Source: Marisa cornuarietis (lineage: Eukaryota; Mollusca; Gastropoda; Architaenioglossa; Ampullariidae). Taken from it: 64,000 nucleotides of DNA. The stretch spans positions 177,001-241,000 of the forward strand of contig SMMW01000511.1 of the NCBI GenBank assembly GCA_004794655.1, in the 5' to 3' direction. The notes below the pieces were generated by a model. The model had not been told where the DNA came from, ran no database searches, and was given only the letters and a program-made list of their open reading frames with translations. The position numbers and the translations under genes are program-made. This document shows, one piece after another, positions 50,003 to 63,000 of the stretch (position 1 is its first letter; every line of letters starts with the position of its first letter).

Positions 50003-50039
50003 GAGAGGTTTCAAGTTGCGATTGAAAACAGGATATTTG
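50003..50039 (+). other. Candidate 37-nt exon
   Basis: Acceptor TGTTTCTACCAG, then 37 nt readable as ERFQVAIENRIF, then donor GTAAGT. The splice sites are good but there is no gene context. Confidence 0.25.
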
Positions 50040-52400
50040 GTAAGTTAATTTCTGAAAGAAAAATATACCCTTAGACTTTGTCGGCACAGTTTTACGTGTA
50101 CACAAGACTGTAAGACTGCTTATTCACAGTTATTCCACGCGGCTGCGCACACAATATTACTCATCATTGTGGGAGTGTCACCACACCTCCCTTCACATCC
50201 ACCTTTACAAATGCCCACTGAGTTCATGACCTATTCAAGAGATAATGGGCATTTTATAACTCTGCCCTGACAATGCACTATTCGGACAGTCCGAGTCTAC
50301 GACCTATCTGAAGTAGCTGGCAGTGGCGGGTCGGTTCACTAAACAAGTCGTATTGCATCCTGTTGCAGGATACGTTCTTTCAAACATGCGATTTTAGAAG
50401 ATGCAGTTCTGATCTTTAAGATTTTGATAAACGTAAAAGGCAATTCCGAGTATCTTATAAATGGATCTGTGGTCTTGCTTTCAAAAACACTACTCCTGCT
50501 ACAGGCGTTTATTTTTCAGTGGCACATAAAATGCTGCGAAAAGTGTGTTCAGTAAGTAATAAACACCCATACTCTCTCTTTGAACGATGCTTATCTAAAT
50601 TTACGAATTTTAGAGAAATACCAAAGACAGAACATTCATGTTTGAGTGACTAGAACCTCGCTGTTACTGAAACGTTCGCACTTGTTCTTTCACAACTCTG
50701 CTAGGTAAAAAAGACAGGTGTTCAGTGTTGAATTTTGAATTCTCCATTTTATGACACCTATAACAGACCGTGAGCTTGGGATAGAAGACACTTTGTAAAG
50801 GCCTGACTCACGCCAGGGACCTGTTTGGTTGAGACACAAGGAGGTCAATGGCCTCCCGTAGTTTAGATACGATGACACGTGGCAAACGATGTAATCCATT
50901 TTCTACAAGTGAAATACATAATTTAATGATGATGATGATGATGATGATTATTCACTCTTTTGACCTTGCAATCTTTAGTTGAATCTCTAGTCCCACCAGT
51001 GTTCGCCATTTTAGCTTCTATCTGGGATGCAAGAAGGTTAAAGTTCATACCTATCTAATCGACAGCGTCACCATCCTGCCCATCTCCGCGCTGTTTTTCT
51101 GTCTTCTTCCTGGCTCTTAGCCTGCATAGTAGCTTATAGTTAATAGTATTTGGAAAGAGGATGATCCAGTGGTTACTGGCATTAACACCCGAAGGTGCGC
51201 CGGCTGCAGCCGTGTGACGCAGTGAACTTTCCCGGTACGTGACTCCACAGAGGGTTGACGAAGGTAAGGCAGTGAGAAAGAGGACATGGAGACCGGCCTC
51301 AGAAAAAGGTGGCCACGGTAAAAGCATGGTCTATAACACTATACCCTACCCCCTCACCCCCCCAAAAAAAAAACACGAAAGGTTAGGAGACTACCCCCTC
51401 CACTTTTTTTGCCTTTTTAAAAATACGAAACAGCTGGACCTGGTGTCGATCGTACCACATGTGACTGACTAGGTACCACATGGACCTAGGAAGACTGCAG
51501 ATCGGAGCAGAAAGATGCGCCACGTTTTATTGACATTATCTGTCGTCTTGGAGAAAGTGATAAACTATTGTCCCTTTTACAATCTCTCAACTTCCTGGTC
51601 TTAGAAAAACGTGAAAGAAATCAAGAAGTTAAGGAGGCTCGACAAGCATGGGAACAACGCGTCAACTGAAGGTCTTGTTTCGAAGTTTGCTCGGGCTAGC
51701 GATTTCAAACACCCCTACCCCGAATCCCCCGTCCACTCGGCACCGAATAAGCACTTGTGTAGGTTGCCGGTAGGCTACCATACGGTAAAAAATAAAGACT
51801 ATAAATCACGCATTTTCTTTTACGATCACCGCCTCCTATTGTTATGAGACTAAATGGTAGTGAATAGAAAAACGAAAACATTCAGATGTATATGGTTGAA
51901 AAAGTATTCAGGCATGAAAGTAATAATTTATTCCCTACAAGTAGCATCCCTTAAGAGTGGACTTTGGGCTTTCCGGTTCGTTACTCTGAACTGCATGTCC
52001 TTGGTGACCCCACTACAAGCGAACGAAATAAGAGAATAGGAGCTAATCTGGGGGAGGGGTTCGAACACTGAGATTAGACATTAAACGTTGATGGCACGAC
52101 CGTCGCTGAGACCAAGGTCGTGTTCCAGCTGCTCTGTTGACAAACAGTGTGGTGGTAGAGATGAAGGGACTTGTGACTGCTTGGGGGGCGTCGCTGCAAA
52201 CGTTAATGTCGTTGATTAGTCCCGGCCTCAAGCACGCGTCTTCTGTCGCGACATCTACTACGCACTCGTTAGTCATGAAGACCACTGGGATAGAAGATCA
52301 TGTGAGGGGACAACGCGGATTTCATCTGTAAGTCATGCAGCGGATATCTAAGTGAATCACATCCACGTAAAAACGAGTAAGAGAGTGGACTTCGAGCGAC
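50040..52400. other. Non-coding, no supported feature
   Basis: A short ATG run lies at 50926-50949. Nothing else is convincing. Confidence 0.45.
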
Positions 52401-52775
52401 TTGCAGGACTGTTGGTGGTTTTGTCTGTAACAGCAGGTATGTTGGTGGTTTTGTCTGTAACAGCAGGACTGTTGGTGGTTTTGCCTGTAACAGCAGGTAT
52501 GTTGGTGGTTTTGCCAGTAACAGCAGGTATGTTGGTGGTTTTGTCTGTAGCAGCAGGTATGTTGGTGGTTTTGTCTGTAACAGCAGGTATGTTGGTGGTT
52601 TTGTCTGTAACATCAGGACTGTTGGTGGTTTTGTCTGCAACAGCAGGTATGTTGATGGTTTTGTCTGTAACAGCAGGTATGTTGGTGGTTTTGCCTGTAA
52701 CAGCAGGTATGTTGGTGGTTTTGTCTGTAACAGCAGGTATGTTGGTGGTCTAGCCTGTAACAGCAGATATGTTGG
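52401..52775. repeat. 30-bp minisatellite, 12 copies
   Basis: The unit begins GTTGGTGGTTTTGTCTGTAA and continues CAGCAGGTAT, with GTAT/GACT and TCTG/CCTG variants. Both strands stay open because 30 is divisible by 3; the minus strand reads repeats of LLLQTKPPTY. No unique domain flanks it. Confidence 0.96.
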
Positions 52776-55700
52776 CAATATGTGAAGGGATGTCGGGAAT
52801 TGACGGGATGCTCTATTTCCATACACTTGTTACTGTTTGTTGAGATACATTCATGTGAGCAGGTTCCAGGGACATCCATCAGCGCTTGTCCACCAGGGGT
52901 GTATAGTGCACACATGATTTACTCTTGTCACGTGCTTCTCGAAATGTGAGTGTATTTGAGTGCTATTTTATCTCAATCTACTCCGAGCCGCCTGTTTCAT
53001 GGCTGCGTAGTGTATTCTCATATTTCACATATCTATATATATTACGACTTCATGTGTTTCCTTATCAGTGCCTTGCAACAGAAGGGGAGGGAAGACAGAA
53101 TGTTAAAGGGTTACACGATCAGTAACAACGTCCGACAACTGAACAAAGGAACAGGAGTTACCCTCTCTTGTCGTGGTCTCTCTTCATGATCTTTGCACTT
53201 TTTAGAGTGCAGGGCATCATGTATCTTATAGTTGATGGTCTTTTTCGTGTCAGGTTGTCTTATTCTGTAGCTGTTTTGGCCAAAAGCCAAAGAAATGTTG
53301 CTGTCTGTAACCCAGAGATATCGGTGACGGTACTCATTTGTTTGTGTGCTCTTGAGTCCTGCAACCACTGCGTCGCTGATAGAACGTTCGAGACAATGTA
53401 CTAGAACTTATGAGATAACAGTTTCATAAATTAGAGTTTTTTTCTTTGCTCAGTAAATCTTTTAGATCAGCATTGAAATAATTAAAATGGTTTGGGCTAC
53501 CTTTCAGACTGACACAGCTTGCCGTTTATTTGTGATAATTAAACCGATGTGTGTGTGCGTGTGTTATCAAGCACGAGAGAGAATGAGAGAACGCTCCACA
53601 AAGATTACTTTTTTCAAAGTTTTTTTTATTGTTGATAACAAGACGCATATATGGGATACGGTTAGAAGAATTATTTAAGTTTTGCCAGACGCTTATGTTA
53701 TGAACATAAAGCTTCTATCATTATCATTAATTTGGCCCATGTTTTGTTTCCAAACTCAGCTGCATATATACGACAGTGTTAGTAGGTTAACAGTGCTTGT
53801 ACATGCTCTCGTATTCGCGATTTTGTCTGCTTTAAAGTGCCTTGGAAAAAAATCACAGCGACACGTTTTTTTCATTTTCCTCTTAGTTTCATATTCCCTT
53901 CTCTTTGGGGAGATTTTTAAATCTGGGATTTTCTTTTTCGATGTTGACTGAAAGCATTTCAACACATGGCTCTTGGGGAGAATTAGGAAGGGGTTGAACG
54001 GGGAATGTAGGAGAGAGTTATGGAGAAGGTGGTCGTCAACGCCTCGTGCATGCAGTTCCTAGACCTGACCCCTAGCTGTCTCTAACAGTCTTACACGTGT
54101 ATCAAGTGCTAAATTCCCTGCAAATGGCGTACAGTATGTGCATCCGTGTCTGTATGTGCACGAATGCCTTGGGATCATGTCGTGGGAACCCTGAAAGTCT
54201 GCAATATCGGCTGTTGCCACATGTTCTTTTCAAGAATGAATGGTACAAAGGAAAAGGACTGCAAGTACAGCAGTACTGTTTGGTTAGGAGTGGGGAACCT
54301 TTTTTGTGTCATTATTTATAACTTCGCTTGCGGGCCGAGCAACATTTTCAACTTAAAATTTGCCTACTCTATTTGGTAAAGCCGTAGTTTCGCCACAGCG
54401 TGTTAACACTTGCTACCTGTACAGTTCCAGGCTACCTGGCAGTGACTGTCCTGGGAGTCACCGCCATGCAGACAGACGGGCCGCAGGTGTCGCGTGTCCC
54501 GGTGTCTGGAATGGAATGACTGTCTTAGCATGGTCTGATGTGAATTCTTGGCCACAGCTTGTTTTATTGAGCAGACGATATACCGAGCGGTAATAAACTT
54601 TGTCTTGGTGCACATGCGAAGATGGACGTTCCGTCCCAGAGATCAGAGCAGGCAACCGACGAGATGCATGCGGTCTGTCCCATCATGTACTCGTATATGT
54701 CCTGTCTATCCCATGATGGAAGTTCCTTGCGTGGCCCCTAAAGTTTCACTTATTATCATGATTCACTTAATATAAATTTATGTTGTTATGAAATACTCTC
54801 CTACATTTACTAAATTTTGAGTTCCGCCTGCGGTTGCCTAGGCCGGGCCAGACAAAAATTTTATGAATTTACGGACCTTATACGGTCTTATGTGGTCTGC
54901 TGCCGGACTAACAACACCCCTGCTCTAGAATATTCCCTCTATGGCATAGTTTGAGTGCTAAAGTCCCGTGGTAACCATGTGTATCCATAAAAATTCACGA
55001 TATTGGTTAAAGGAGCAGGTCTTTGAAGTGAAGGGTTTGGTTGAGAGTCACGGTCTTTCAGTGGTCGGTCTTTTGCACGTGGAATGTGTTAAATATATAA
55101 AACCTTGAGTGTCTAAGTCGGAGACTGCTGATTGCAAAATGTTTCAGTCTCCAGTGTTGGGTCTGAGACTGTTGGCTACAGAATGTGCCCTTCCGACGAG
55201 ATAGTAGGCTGTGGCTAGGGAACAGTGCACACATCAATCATTTACAGCTGACTTTAACATCTTCGTGATGGAGGCGGGTGGGAGAAGATGGCGCTGTCTG
55301 GATTTACTTGATGCTGTTTTTGTGTGTGCTTTGTGGACCTAGTGACCTAGATGAATAGAGTAGGGGTTTTGCACCTATACTCTAGTAAAGACTACAGTTT
55401 TGACTCTGATTATTTTCCGGTATCTCCAGCTTCCTTGTAACTTGATCTGAAAAAAATACATCGATTTCGTTTTTATAGCTTGACTAGAGATTTCTCATTT
55501 CAATGGCGTTAACGATACAGCCTTACTTTTGATACGAGGTACAAAGGATGCCGTGTAGTATCTGCCACATGCTCCTTCCGACAACGGGTTGTGAGAATTT
55601 GTGCGTGTGTTACCAGCGTGTTTGTGTGAGAAATGTATCCCTGTATCTGGCCCTCCAACCTGTAGACGTTGTCTGCTTAGTGTTCCTCATTTCACAGATG

Positions 55701-56326
55701 CCCTCAGTCATTAATGTGGGCTTTAGCACAACGCCGCACGAGAAATGGCAAAGCACGACCATTATATCACCATCGTCATCATCGCTGTCGTCGTCAATAG
55801 GCTTCCGCCGCTGCCATCGTTCTCACTGCATGAATTTATGAATTGACCAGCGCCACATTAGTGTGTCGGAGTGGTAATGAGTGGTTCATCTCCTAACCTT
55901 TTGACTAAATTTTTGTATCTCAGTGTCAAGAGGCAAAGAAAAGCATCGGGTTGGCCGACAGATAATGATGCCATAATACAAGGGGATGACAAAAGTAAGG
56001 CACCTTAATCATCGATGGGTAGTAGAAAATATTCCAAGGCAAGCCTGGGGCACTCAACTTCCTCCATTACCAATTCACTGCAGTGACATGAAGCCTCGAG
56101 ATCTTGAGGTCGTGAGGTCGATTTTCACTGAAACCTCAGCGTGCTGACAGTACTGTCGCTCTCTCACAAACAGGTCAGAGTGTCTAAAACATGTCTCACA
56201 AGTCAGGCCATCGGGGTCAGAAAGAGTCGGAAGATATTTCAGTAGGTAAAGACAGTTATTTTGCTCGCTTACAGGAAAGTGGATGTAGGGTCAGGCAGGC
56301 CGCAGTCGAGCAACACAGTTGAGGCT
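52776..56326. other. Non-coding, no supported feature
   Basis: Only short unrecognised open frames were seen. Confidence 0.45.
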
Positions 56327-56775
56327 TCCATTGCTCCACGCCGAACAGGATTATGGATCCTGTTGGTCAGCTTACTACGTGCCAAGCAGGATTGTTCATG
56401 TCGCTAATCAGCCCACTTTGTGTCGGGCAGGATTGTTCATGTCGCTAATCAGCCCACTTTGTGTCGGGCAGGATTGTTCATGTCGCCAATCAGCCTATTT
56501 TATGCTGGGCAGGATTGCTTTTGCCGTTGGTCAGCCCACTACAAACTAGGGCAGTCCGGTGGCGCAAAGGTTAGCCCCTGTCACGAATTCAGTGAGGATT
56601 AGCTGTCCTGGGTTCAGATCTCGTCTCGGGCACACTGCACTTTCTCTACATGTGGCATCTGTTTTCTGGGCGGGTGCTCTGCTGTGACATAACCTTAGTT
56701 GCTGGCTCGGCGTAAAACACTAATCCCCACTACGAGCTAGACAATGCTGTTGACGCCTCTTGTCAGCCCTCGTCG
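56327..56775. repeat. 41-bp tandem array interrupted by a SINE
   Basis: Units contain GGATTGTTCATGTCGCTAAT then CAGCCCACTTTGTGTCGGGCA. About five copies precede the SINE at 56550-56726. A further diverged unit (CAATGCTGTTGACG to TCAGCCC) continues after it. Confidence 0.85.
56550..56726 (+). mobile_element. tRNA-derived SINE, type 1, with TSD
   Basis: A box TGGCGCAAAGG and B box GGTTCAGATCTC are followed by the shared body GTTGCTGGCTCGGCGTAAAA. Flanking 14-bp duplications CCACTACAAACTAG (56536-56549) and CCACTACGAGCTAG (56727-56740) differ at two positions. It inserted inside the 41-bp array. Confidence 0.88.
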
Positions 56776-57150
56776 AGTCGCATGTAACTGTTTTAACATG
56801 TATCGGCGCATGCGCAGAGACCAACAGACACTTGTAGCGTATCTCTCTGTACAGTTTTGGGAAGTAAAGAAAGGGGAGAGACGTATGATGCTTCTGTTCT
56901 AAGAGCATTTCCTTGATAACCTGTGGTAAAGGATTTGAAAGAAAGCATTAACACATGAGAGTCCTTGTTATCACTCAAGATAAAGGGAGGGGGGAGTAGT
57001 TTAATCAGTTGCAAGAGCGCAACAACAAAACAAAACTAAGGGAACAAATTCACCCATAAACCGCACACTATTTGTGAGCCACGAACATGGTGACAGTTCC
57101 TATAACCCTTTGGTCGCCGTAGAGGGAGGAAGCGATGGGGAGGGCGACGC

Positions 57151-57700
57151 CTCGTACGTCAGCCCCCAGACAGACACACACATAGAGAACAGAATGAAGG
57201 TCTCATACGTCAGCCACCAGACAGACACACATATAGCACAGAATGAAGGTCTCATACGTCAGCCACCAGACAGACACATACATATAGCACAGAATGAAGG
57301 TCTCATACGTCAGCCACCAGACAGACACACATATAGCACAGAATGAAGGTCTCATACGTCAGCCACCAGACAGACACATACATATAGCACAGAATGAAGG
57401 TCTCATACGTCAGCCACCAGACAGACACACACACATATAGCACAGAGTGAAGGTCTCATACGTCAGCCACCAGACAGACACACACACATATAGCACAGAG
57501 TGAAGGTCTCATACGTCAGCCACCAGGCAGACACACACACACACACACACATATAGCATAGAATGAAGGTCTCATACGTCAGCCACCAGGCAGACACACA
57601 TATAGCACAGAATGAAGGTCTCATACGTCAGCCACAGAATGATAGTCTCATACATCGGGCACCAGGCAAACACATGATAGCACGGAAGGAAGGTATCGCA
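57151..57700. repeat. 49-bp (47-59) minisatellite, about 11 copies
   Basis: Units contain GAATGAAGGTCTCATACGTC and AGCCACCAGACAGACACACA plus TATAGCACA. Length varies through the embedded CA run. The last copies are degenerate. Confidence 0.95.
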
Positions 57701-58879
57701 TGCGAGCCGCTCATCTATGGGGCACCAACGTGACGAAGTGATCATGACCCCAAACGTTTGACCAGTTGGAGATAATTGACAAACAATTTAGCCTGTACAA
57801 GTGGCCGATAATATTATGTGAATGGTTGTAAGAAAATAGAATTATTGTAAATGACAGGGCTGATGAGTACATAAGAAATTATTAATTTCTACCACTATAT
57901 CCAACCTTGCAATGCTTATTTTTTCATATATCACTTTATTTTTCATAAACATTTTTCGGGCATATGACTTGGGATTAATAACAAAGGACAGTAACTAACA
58001 CACAAATCCTTTTAGTCTTCTGTAACAAAATGGAGTTGTACACCATGATGATGCTCTTCCGACCACTGCACAGTTGGTACATATTGACCTTGGGGGCCAT
58101 TCAACATACACGGGCAAACACAAAACCAAAGCAAAAATTTTAAAAAAATCTTGGCTGGTGTGAGGCCGAGGTTCTCAAGGATGTACATGCGATGAGAGGT
58201 ACAGGCACGTGTCACCTGTTATTGATTGAGATGTTTGGCCATAAAGTGAGGCTGAAGAAACACTCGACAGGAAAGTCAATCTTTAGAGCGGGATTGTGGT
58301 TGTCTTCTCTGCTTGTCCGTCGGTCCCTGTCGCCCTGCATGTGTCTAAGAACAATGCTCATTTAAAACACCATGGCACCGAGCTGTGTACAGACTCGCCC
58401 CCTTCGTCCGCAAGTGGCCAAATCTGGGATCGGGAACAAGGGATGACATCGCCTTTTTTCAATTTTGTTGGCACCAGGAAGAATGATGTGTACTTATAAA
58501 ATAATCGCTGAGCAAAATTACACCATTCTGTTATTTCATGCAACCTTTCAAATACAGGTATCCACAGAGAGAAAGAGAGGTACCAAACCCATGACATCAC
58601 CCCGGTCTTTCAGGTAGCCCGCCATTTTAACACTAACAGCATCACAAAGTCGTACGGACTGTCATATGCTTTTGGAATATTGTGACCGTCTCCTACTATT
58701 TTTTCTTCCTTCTTCTACCGTGCTATTACTGCTATTTTTACAGCTATACTAATTAACAACTACTGTTACTATTAACATTAAACCAGCAGATGATAAAGGC
58801 TATAAGATCAATCTTTACACTCAGCTTTTGCTTGCTTCTCCGTTGTTTATGAAATCACGGTGTTTTTTTTCTTCCATAG
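57701..58879. other. Non-coding, no supported feature
   Basis: An AT-rich stretch with short unrecognised open frames. Confidence 0.45.
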
Positions 58880-58935
58880 ATTAACACAAGAAGTCGCCCT
58901 GACGGACATTCCGGAGGATCTCTGCACGCAATATT
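58880..58935 (+). CDS. Isolated 56-nt exon of an unrecognised gene (partial)
   Basis: A T-rich tract ending TTCTTCCATAG is followed by 56 nt and a strong donor, TATT|GTAAGT. Two frames are open: one reads LTQEVALTDIPEDLCTQY, the other INTRSRPDGHSGGSLHAI. The first looks more like ordinary protein. The splice signals are among the best in the window. I do not recognise the family and found no flanking exons, which may lie in other frames nearby or beyond the window. Confidence 0.45.
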
Positions 58936-59450
58936 GTAAGTAAATGTTTTTCTTACTGAGCTATTTTTTCATCCAATATATGTATTCTCTTTTTTTTTCT
59001 CCATGCATTCGAGGATGATGATTTCGCGGCCTGCCATATCAGGCAAATTTAAGAAACAAGTAGCAGATACCTTAACGTTGAAAATGGCTGCACAAAGGCA
59101 ATTTTAATCCTGCGAGGATATTGCGGCTGTGAAGACTGTGGTGGCTTTGTTTACATAAGTCACAGGGTGTGAAGGGCAGTTTATTTACCTTCTCCAAAGA
59201 CGCGAGGAAAGAATAGCGGCTTCTCTTAAGATGCTCCTTACTTCCTGCTAAAAGATACAGGTGCTTAACAAGGCTTTTATTTTAGCCCATTCGTTTTCCT
59301 GCGAAACAGACGAGCCCATCTGTTGGGTTTTCCCTAGGATGGCCCATACCTGTTTATTTTTTCTTATTTAATGAAAACATCTGGTCTGATTTTCTGTGCG
59401 AGACCCCTTCTACCCCAGGCCTATAACCTCATCCTCAAGCACACTGTGCC

Positions 59451-59625
59451 TTCTCTAGTGCCCTCTGAACCCATACAGAAACACACTGTGTCTTTTCTAG
59501 TGCCCTCTGAACACACACACACTGTCTTCTTTAGTGCCCTGTGAACACACACACACACACACTGTCTTCTCTAGTGCCATGTGAACACACACACGCACAC
59601 ACACTGTCTTCTTTAGTGCCCTGTG

Positions 59626-59678
<53 letters not shown>

Positions 59679-60070
59679 TGTCTTCTCTAGTGCCCTCTGA
59701 ACCCATACAGAAACACAGTCTTTTCTAGTGCCCTCTGAACACACACACACACTGTCTTCTCTAGTGCCCTCTGAACCCCCCCCCCACACACACACTGTCT
59801 TCTTTAGTGCCCTGTGAACCCACACAGTCTTCTCTAGTGCCCTCTGAACACACACACACACACACACACTTTCTTCTTTAGTGCCATGTGAACTCACACA
59901 CAGACACACTGTGCCTTCTCTAGTGCCTTCAGAGCCCACTTAGACACTATACACTATAATGACTATACCTTCTCTGGTGCGCTCTGAGCCCACACACTAT
60001 ACACTATACCTTCTCTTGTGCGCTCTGAGCCCACACACACACACACTATTCACTATACCTTCTTTGGTGC
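59451..60070. repeat. CA-rich compound minisatellite
   Basis: TGTCTTCTCTAGTGCCCTCT blocks alternate with GAAC(CA)n of varying length, about 13 times. The Cys/Val-rich minus-strand frames are artefacts of the CA runs. Confidence 0.93.
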
Positions 60071-63000
60071 GCTGCCTGCATGACCCGTCTCCCTCCCCTT
60101 TCACTTTCAGGCTAACAGCTCGCCTTCCCTGGGTAGATTATATCCACCTGACAGTAATTACATTCACCCAAAAACTATTAACACCATAAACATTTTGCCT
60201 CGGAGAAAAAAAGGTTCAAGATTGTATTTCGACATTTAAAAAACTGCTTTCACGGGAAACACAATTCGTCTGCTCCCAACCCAAGCGAAAGATGAAAGTG
60301 TGAGTCAGAAAAAAGCAGATGAAATGCCTCTACGCACATGCACAAACATTTCTGACTTAATTACTTTTAATAAACTTTTTGTGAAATGCGCTTTCAGCTG
60401 CATTCCTCTCTCAGAAGGGCGCTTCCATTCTTTGCTTTGTTGAAGAAATGAAGGTTTGTTTGTGCCTGACCTGCTCACCATCTCCTTGTAACCTCCGTTG
60501 TGCTGTAGCCGACATGCTGAGCACCACACCAACAGCTTCTGTGTGAGTTCTGTGAAGGCTGTGAGTACAGGCAGTAACACTACAACACCGGAGGTACTCA
60601 ACATCTTGTAGAATTTGTAGCCGACAAGGTTTGACCAGCTAGAAATTCTCTACTTTGCAAAGTCTTGTTAATTCTTGCTATCAGGAAAAGCATCGGTATC
60701 CAATTGTGCAGGGTAGAAAGAGTTTGTTTTTGTGGGTCAGTGGAAGAATACGTAGTAAGTATAGTCTATGAAAAGAACAGCTCGAACTGTCTTGATTTGA
60801 GGTATGAGTGGGTTACAACTATCAGCTAAAAACCTAAATCATTGTACTACTTCAGTCTTTAAACTTAGAGTTGTTAGTGAACCTCTCACACAGCGTTTAT
60901 CTCGAGACCTCGACCTAGAAGGAACTTAATGTACAGCATGAGATCGACTTGTGTGGGAAAACCGTGCACTGATATAATCGTTATACACAGTCCAGGCCTG
61001 GAACAACAGGAGCGTGTAACCTCTGCCATTCATTGCATATTCGCTTCTGCATCCCTCGGGACCTTGATGCAGTCTGTCGATATTTCGCTTATCAATAATT
61101 CATGGTGCCGTCGGCATTGATTTGCTAGCGCCTGGTACAGACAGCGCGCATACAGACCGACATACTGGCACACACACACACACTGGTACACATGGAGGTA
61201 ACAAGAGTGACAGACGGGAGACAGAACAATCGGATTGGCGACAGAGAGAAGGAATGAAAAGGTGGAAAAACAAGGAAAGAAGTAAATCGAGGTATCATTA
61301 TTCAGACTAAGTCTGTGTAGTGATGCAACGGTACAGTTTGGGAGTAAACATGAACCCATGATACAGTAGTGCCGCTGTGCATGTACTCGCGATACAGTTG
61401 CCCTTGTATTTCGACTATTCATGCACCCCGTGGTACAGCCGTGCGCTGTATTCCCGCTACCGCTACACGTTTGTGTCACAGCACCTGGAAGTTGGGACTA
61501 TTTGGTGCAAAAAAAGCAACAAGGCGCCCAGACCTGACCAACAAAGGTCATCTGGGTCATGGACAGGTCACCGACCCATCTTTGGACCGGATTGTCGTTT
61601 GGTCGAGTGGTAGTTAACGGCCGGACTGACAACCTGCAATGCTTTGTCGAAGATAGTATCCATCCGCTGATAGTCGGCAAAAACCTGACGACCATTAGCC
61701 CCTCCCCCAGTGTTCGTCCCCGGCAGACCCTGCTGGACACATCTAGTCGGCTGCTGCTTCCCATTTTCCCTTCGACAACAGCTTTCCTATCGACATGTCC
61801 TGCCTAAAACCTTGGCCATAATTTTCCATAACAATGTTTTAAAACAACTAGGCTGATAGCTTTGTAATCCAGGCATTGTTTCGTGTAGAGTTGAGTGCAC
61901 GTGATTCCAGTATGCGTTTAGTGTCTAATATGACAGTATGTGCTTAGTGCACCTGATTACAGTATTGGTATAGTGTTCATACAGAGTGTAGTGTGGGTAT
62001 GTGTTGAGTCTACCATATTGTACTTGGAGTGTTTTGCAGGACTATAGTTTGTCCGGCGTCTTGGTGGTGAATGGAGTAGGTACCGGACCCCCCTGCCATG
62101 GTGAGTGGGATTCTGTGGGAAGGGCTCGTAGACAAGGAAAATACAGATGACTTGGCAGATTCGGTGAAAAATGTGCTTGTAGTGTTTAGGCGCGACTGTG
62201 GCCTGATAAGACAGCGCGGTTTAGCCGCAGACTGCGATGTTCCTCATTCTCTTGAGTGAGAAATGAAGGCCGCCTTGTGTGGTGAGTTGCACTCAGTGGC
62301 ACCAGACGTGCCTTGACGTCCGGCATATGAAAAGAGGCGAAGACTGTCCACTACTGTGTTGAGAGGTCAGCGACTACACCCCACCATTTTTGTTCTTTGG
62401 CAGTACAAGAACTTGCTTAGCTGGCAGACTCCACCTGCCACAGTTACTCACAGGTGTGCGGAGGGGCGTCAGAGATATGTTCGTATAGCATTGTCCTGTA
62501 ATTGCTAGGAATGCTGACAGTACTGATAGCCTGACTTATGCCACGCGCTAAAACCTCACACCTGTGGAATCCACACGCCTTGGGTTTTGTTCACTTGTTC
62601 AACATCGCGTCCGAGTATGTGTAGATATCATTAGCTTACAGGAGACTCGTGAGCTGTGTATGTGTGTGTATGTGTGTGTGTGTGAAGTGCCCGCGGTGAA
62701 CGCCTGTTCAACTGTAGCCGCCACCTTCCACGTCGCTGTATTATTCCCCTTCAAACACACTAGAGAGGGGGGGGAGAGAAATTCTACTGCCGCCAGCATC
62801 AGTGTCACCGCCATTGTACATGACTAGAGACAGGCACACCTTGGTGACAATGCCGGCAGCTTTGCAACATCAACGAACGAATGAAAAGATGGCATGAGTG
62901 TGAGAGCGTTGTAGCCATACGTGCGTACTATGTAGACAGGTGTGCGTGTGTATGCCTGACATTCCCATTACACGTTCAGGTTCATTGGAGTTGGGGAGTT

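Noticed and set aside
59497..59939. Cys/Val-rich minus-strand frames as secreted peptides
   Set aside because: They arise from the CA runs of the compound minisatellite.
61595..61640. tRNA gene or SINE head near TGGTCGAGTGGT
   Set aside because: An A-box-like string only. No B box at the expected distance and no cloverleaf could be drawn.
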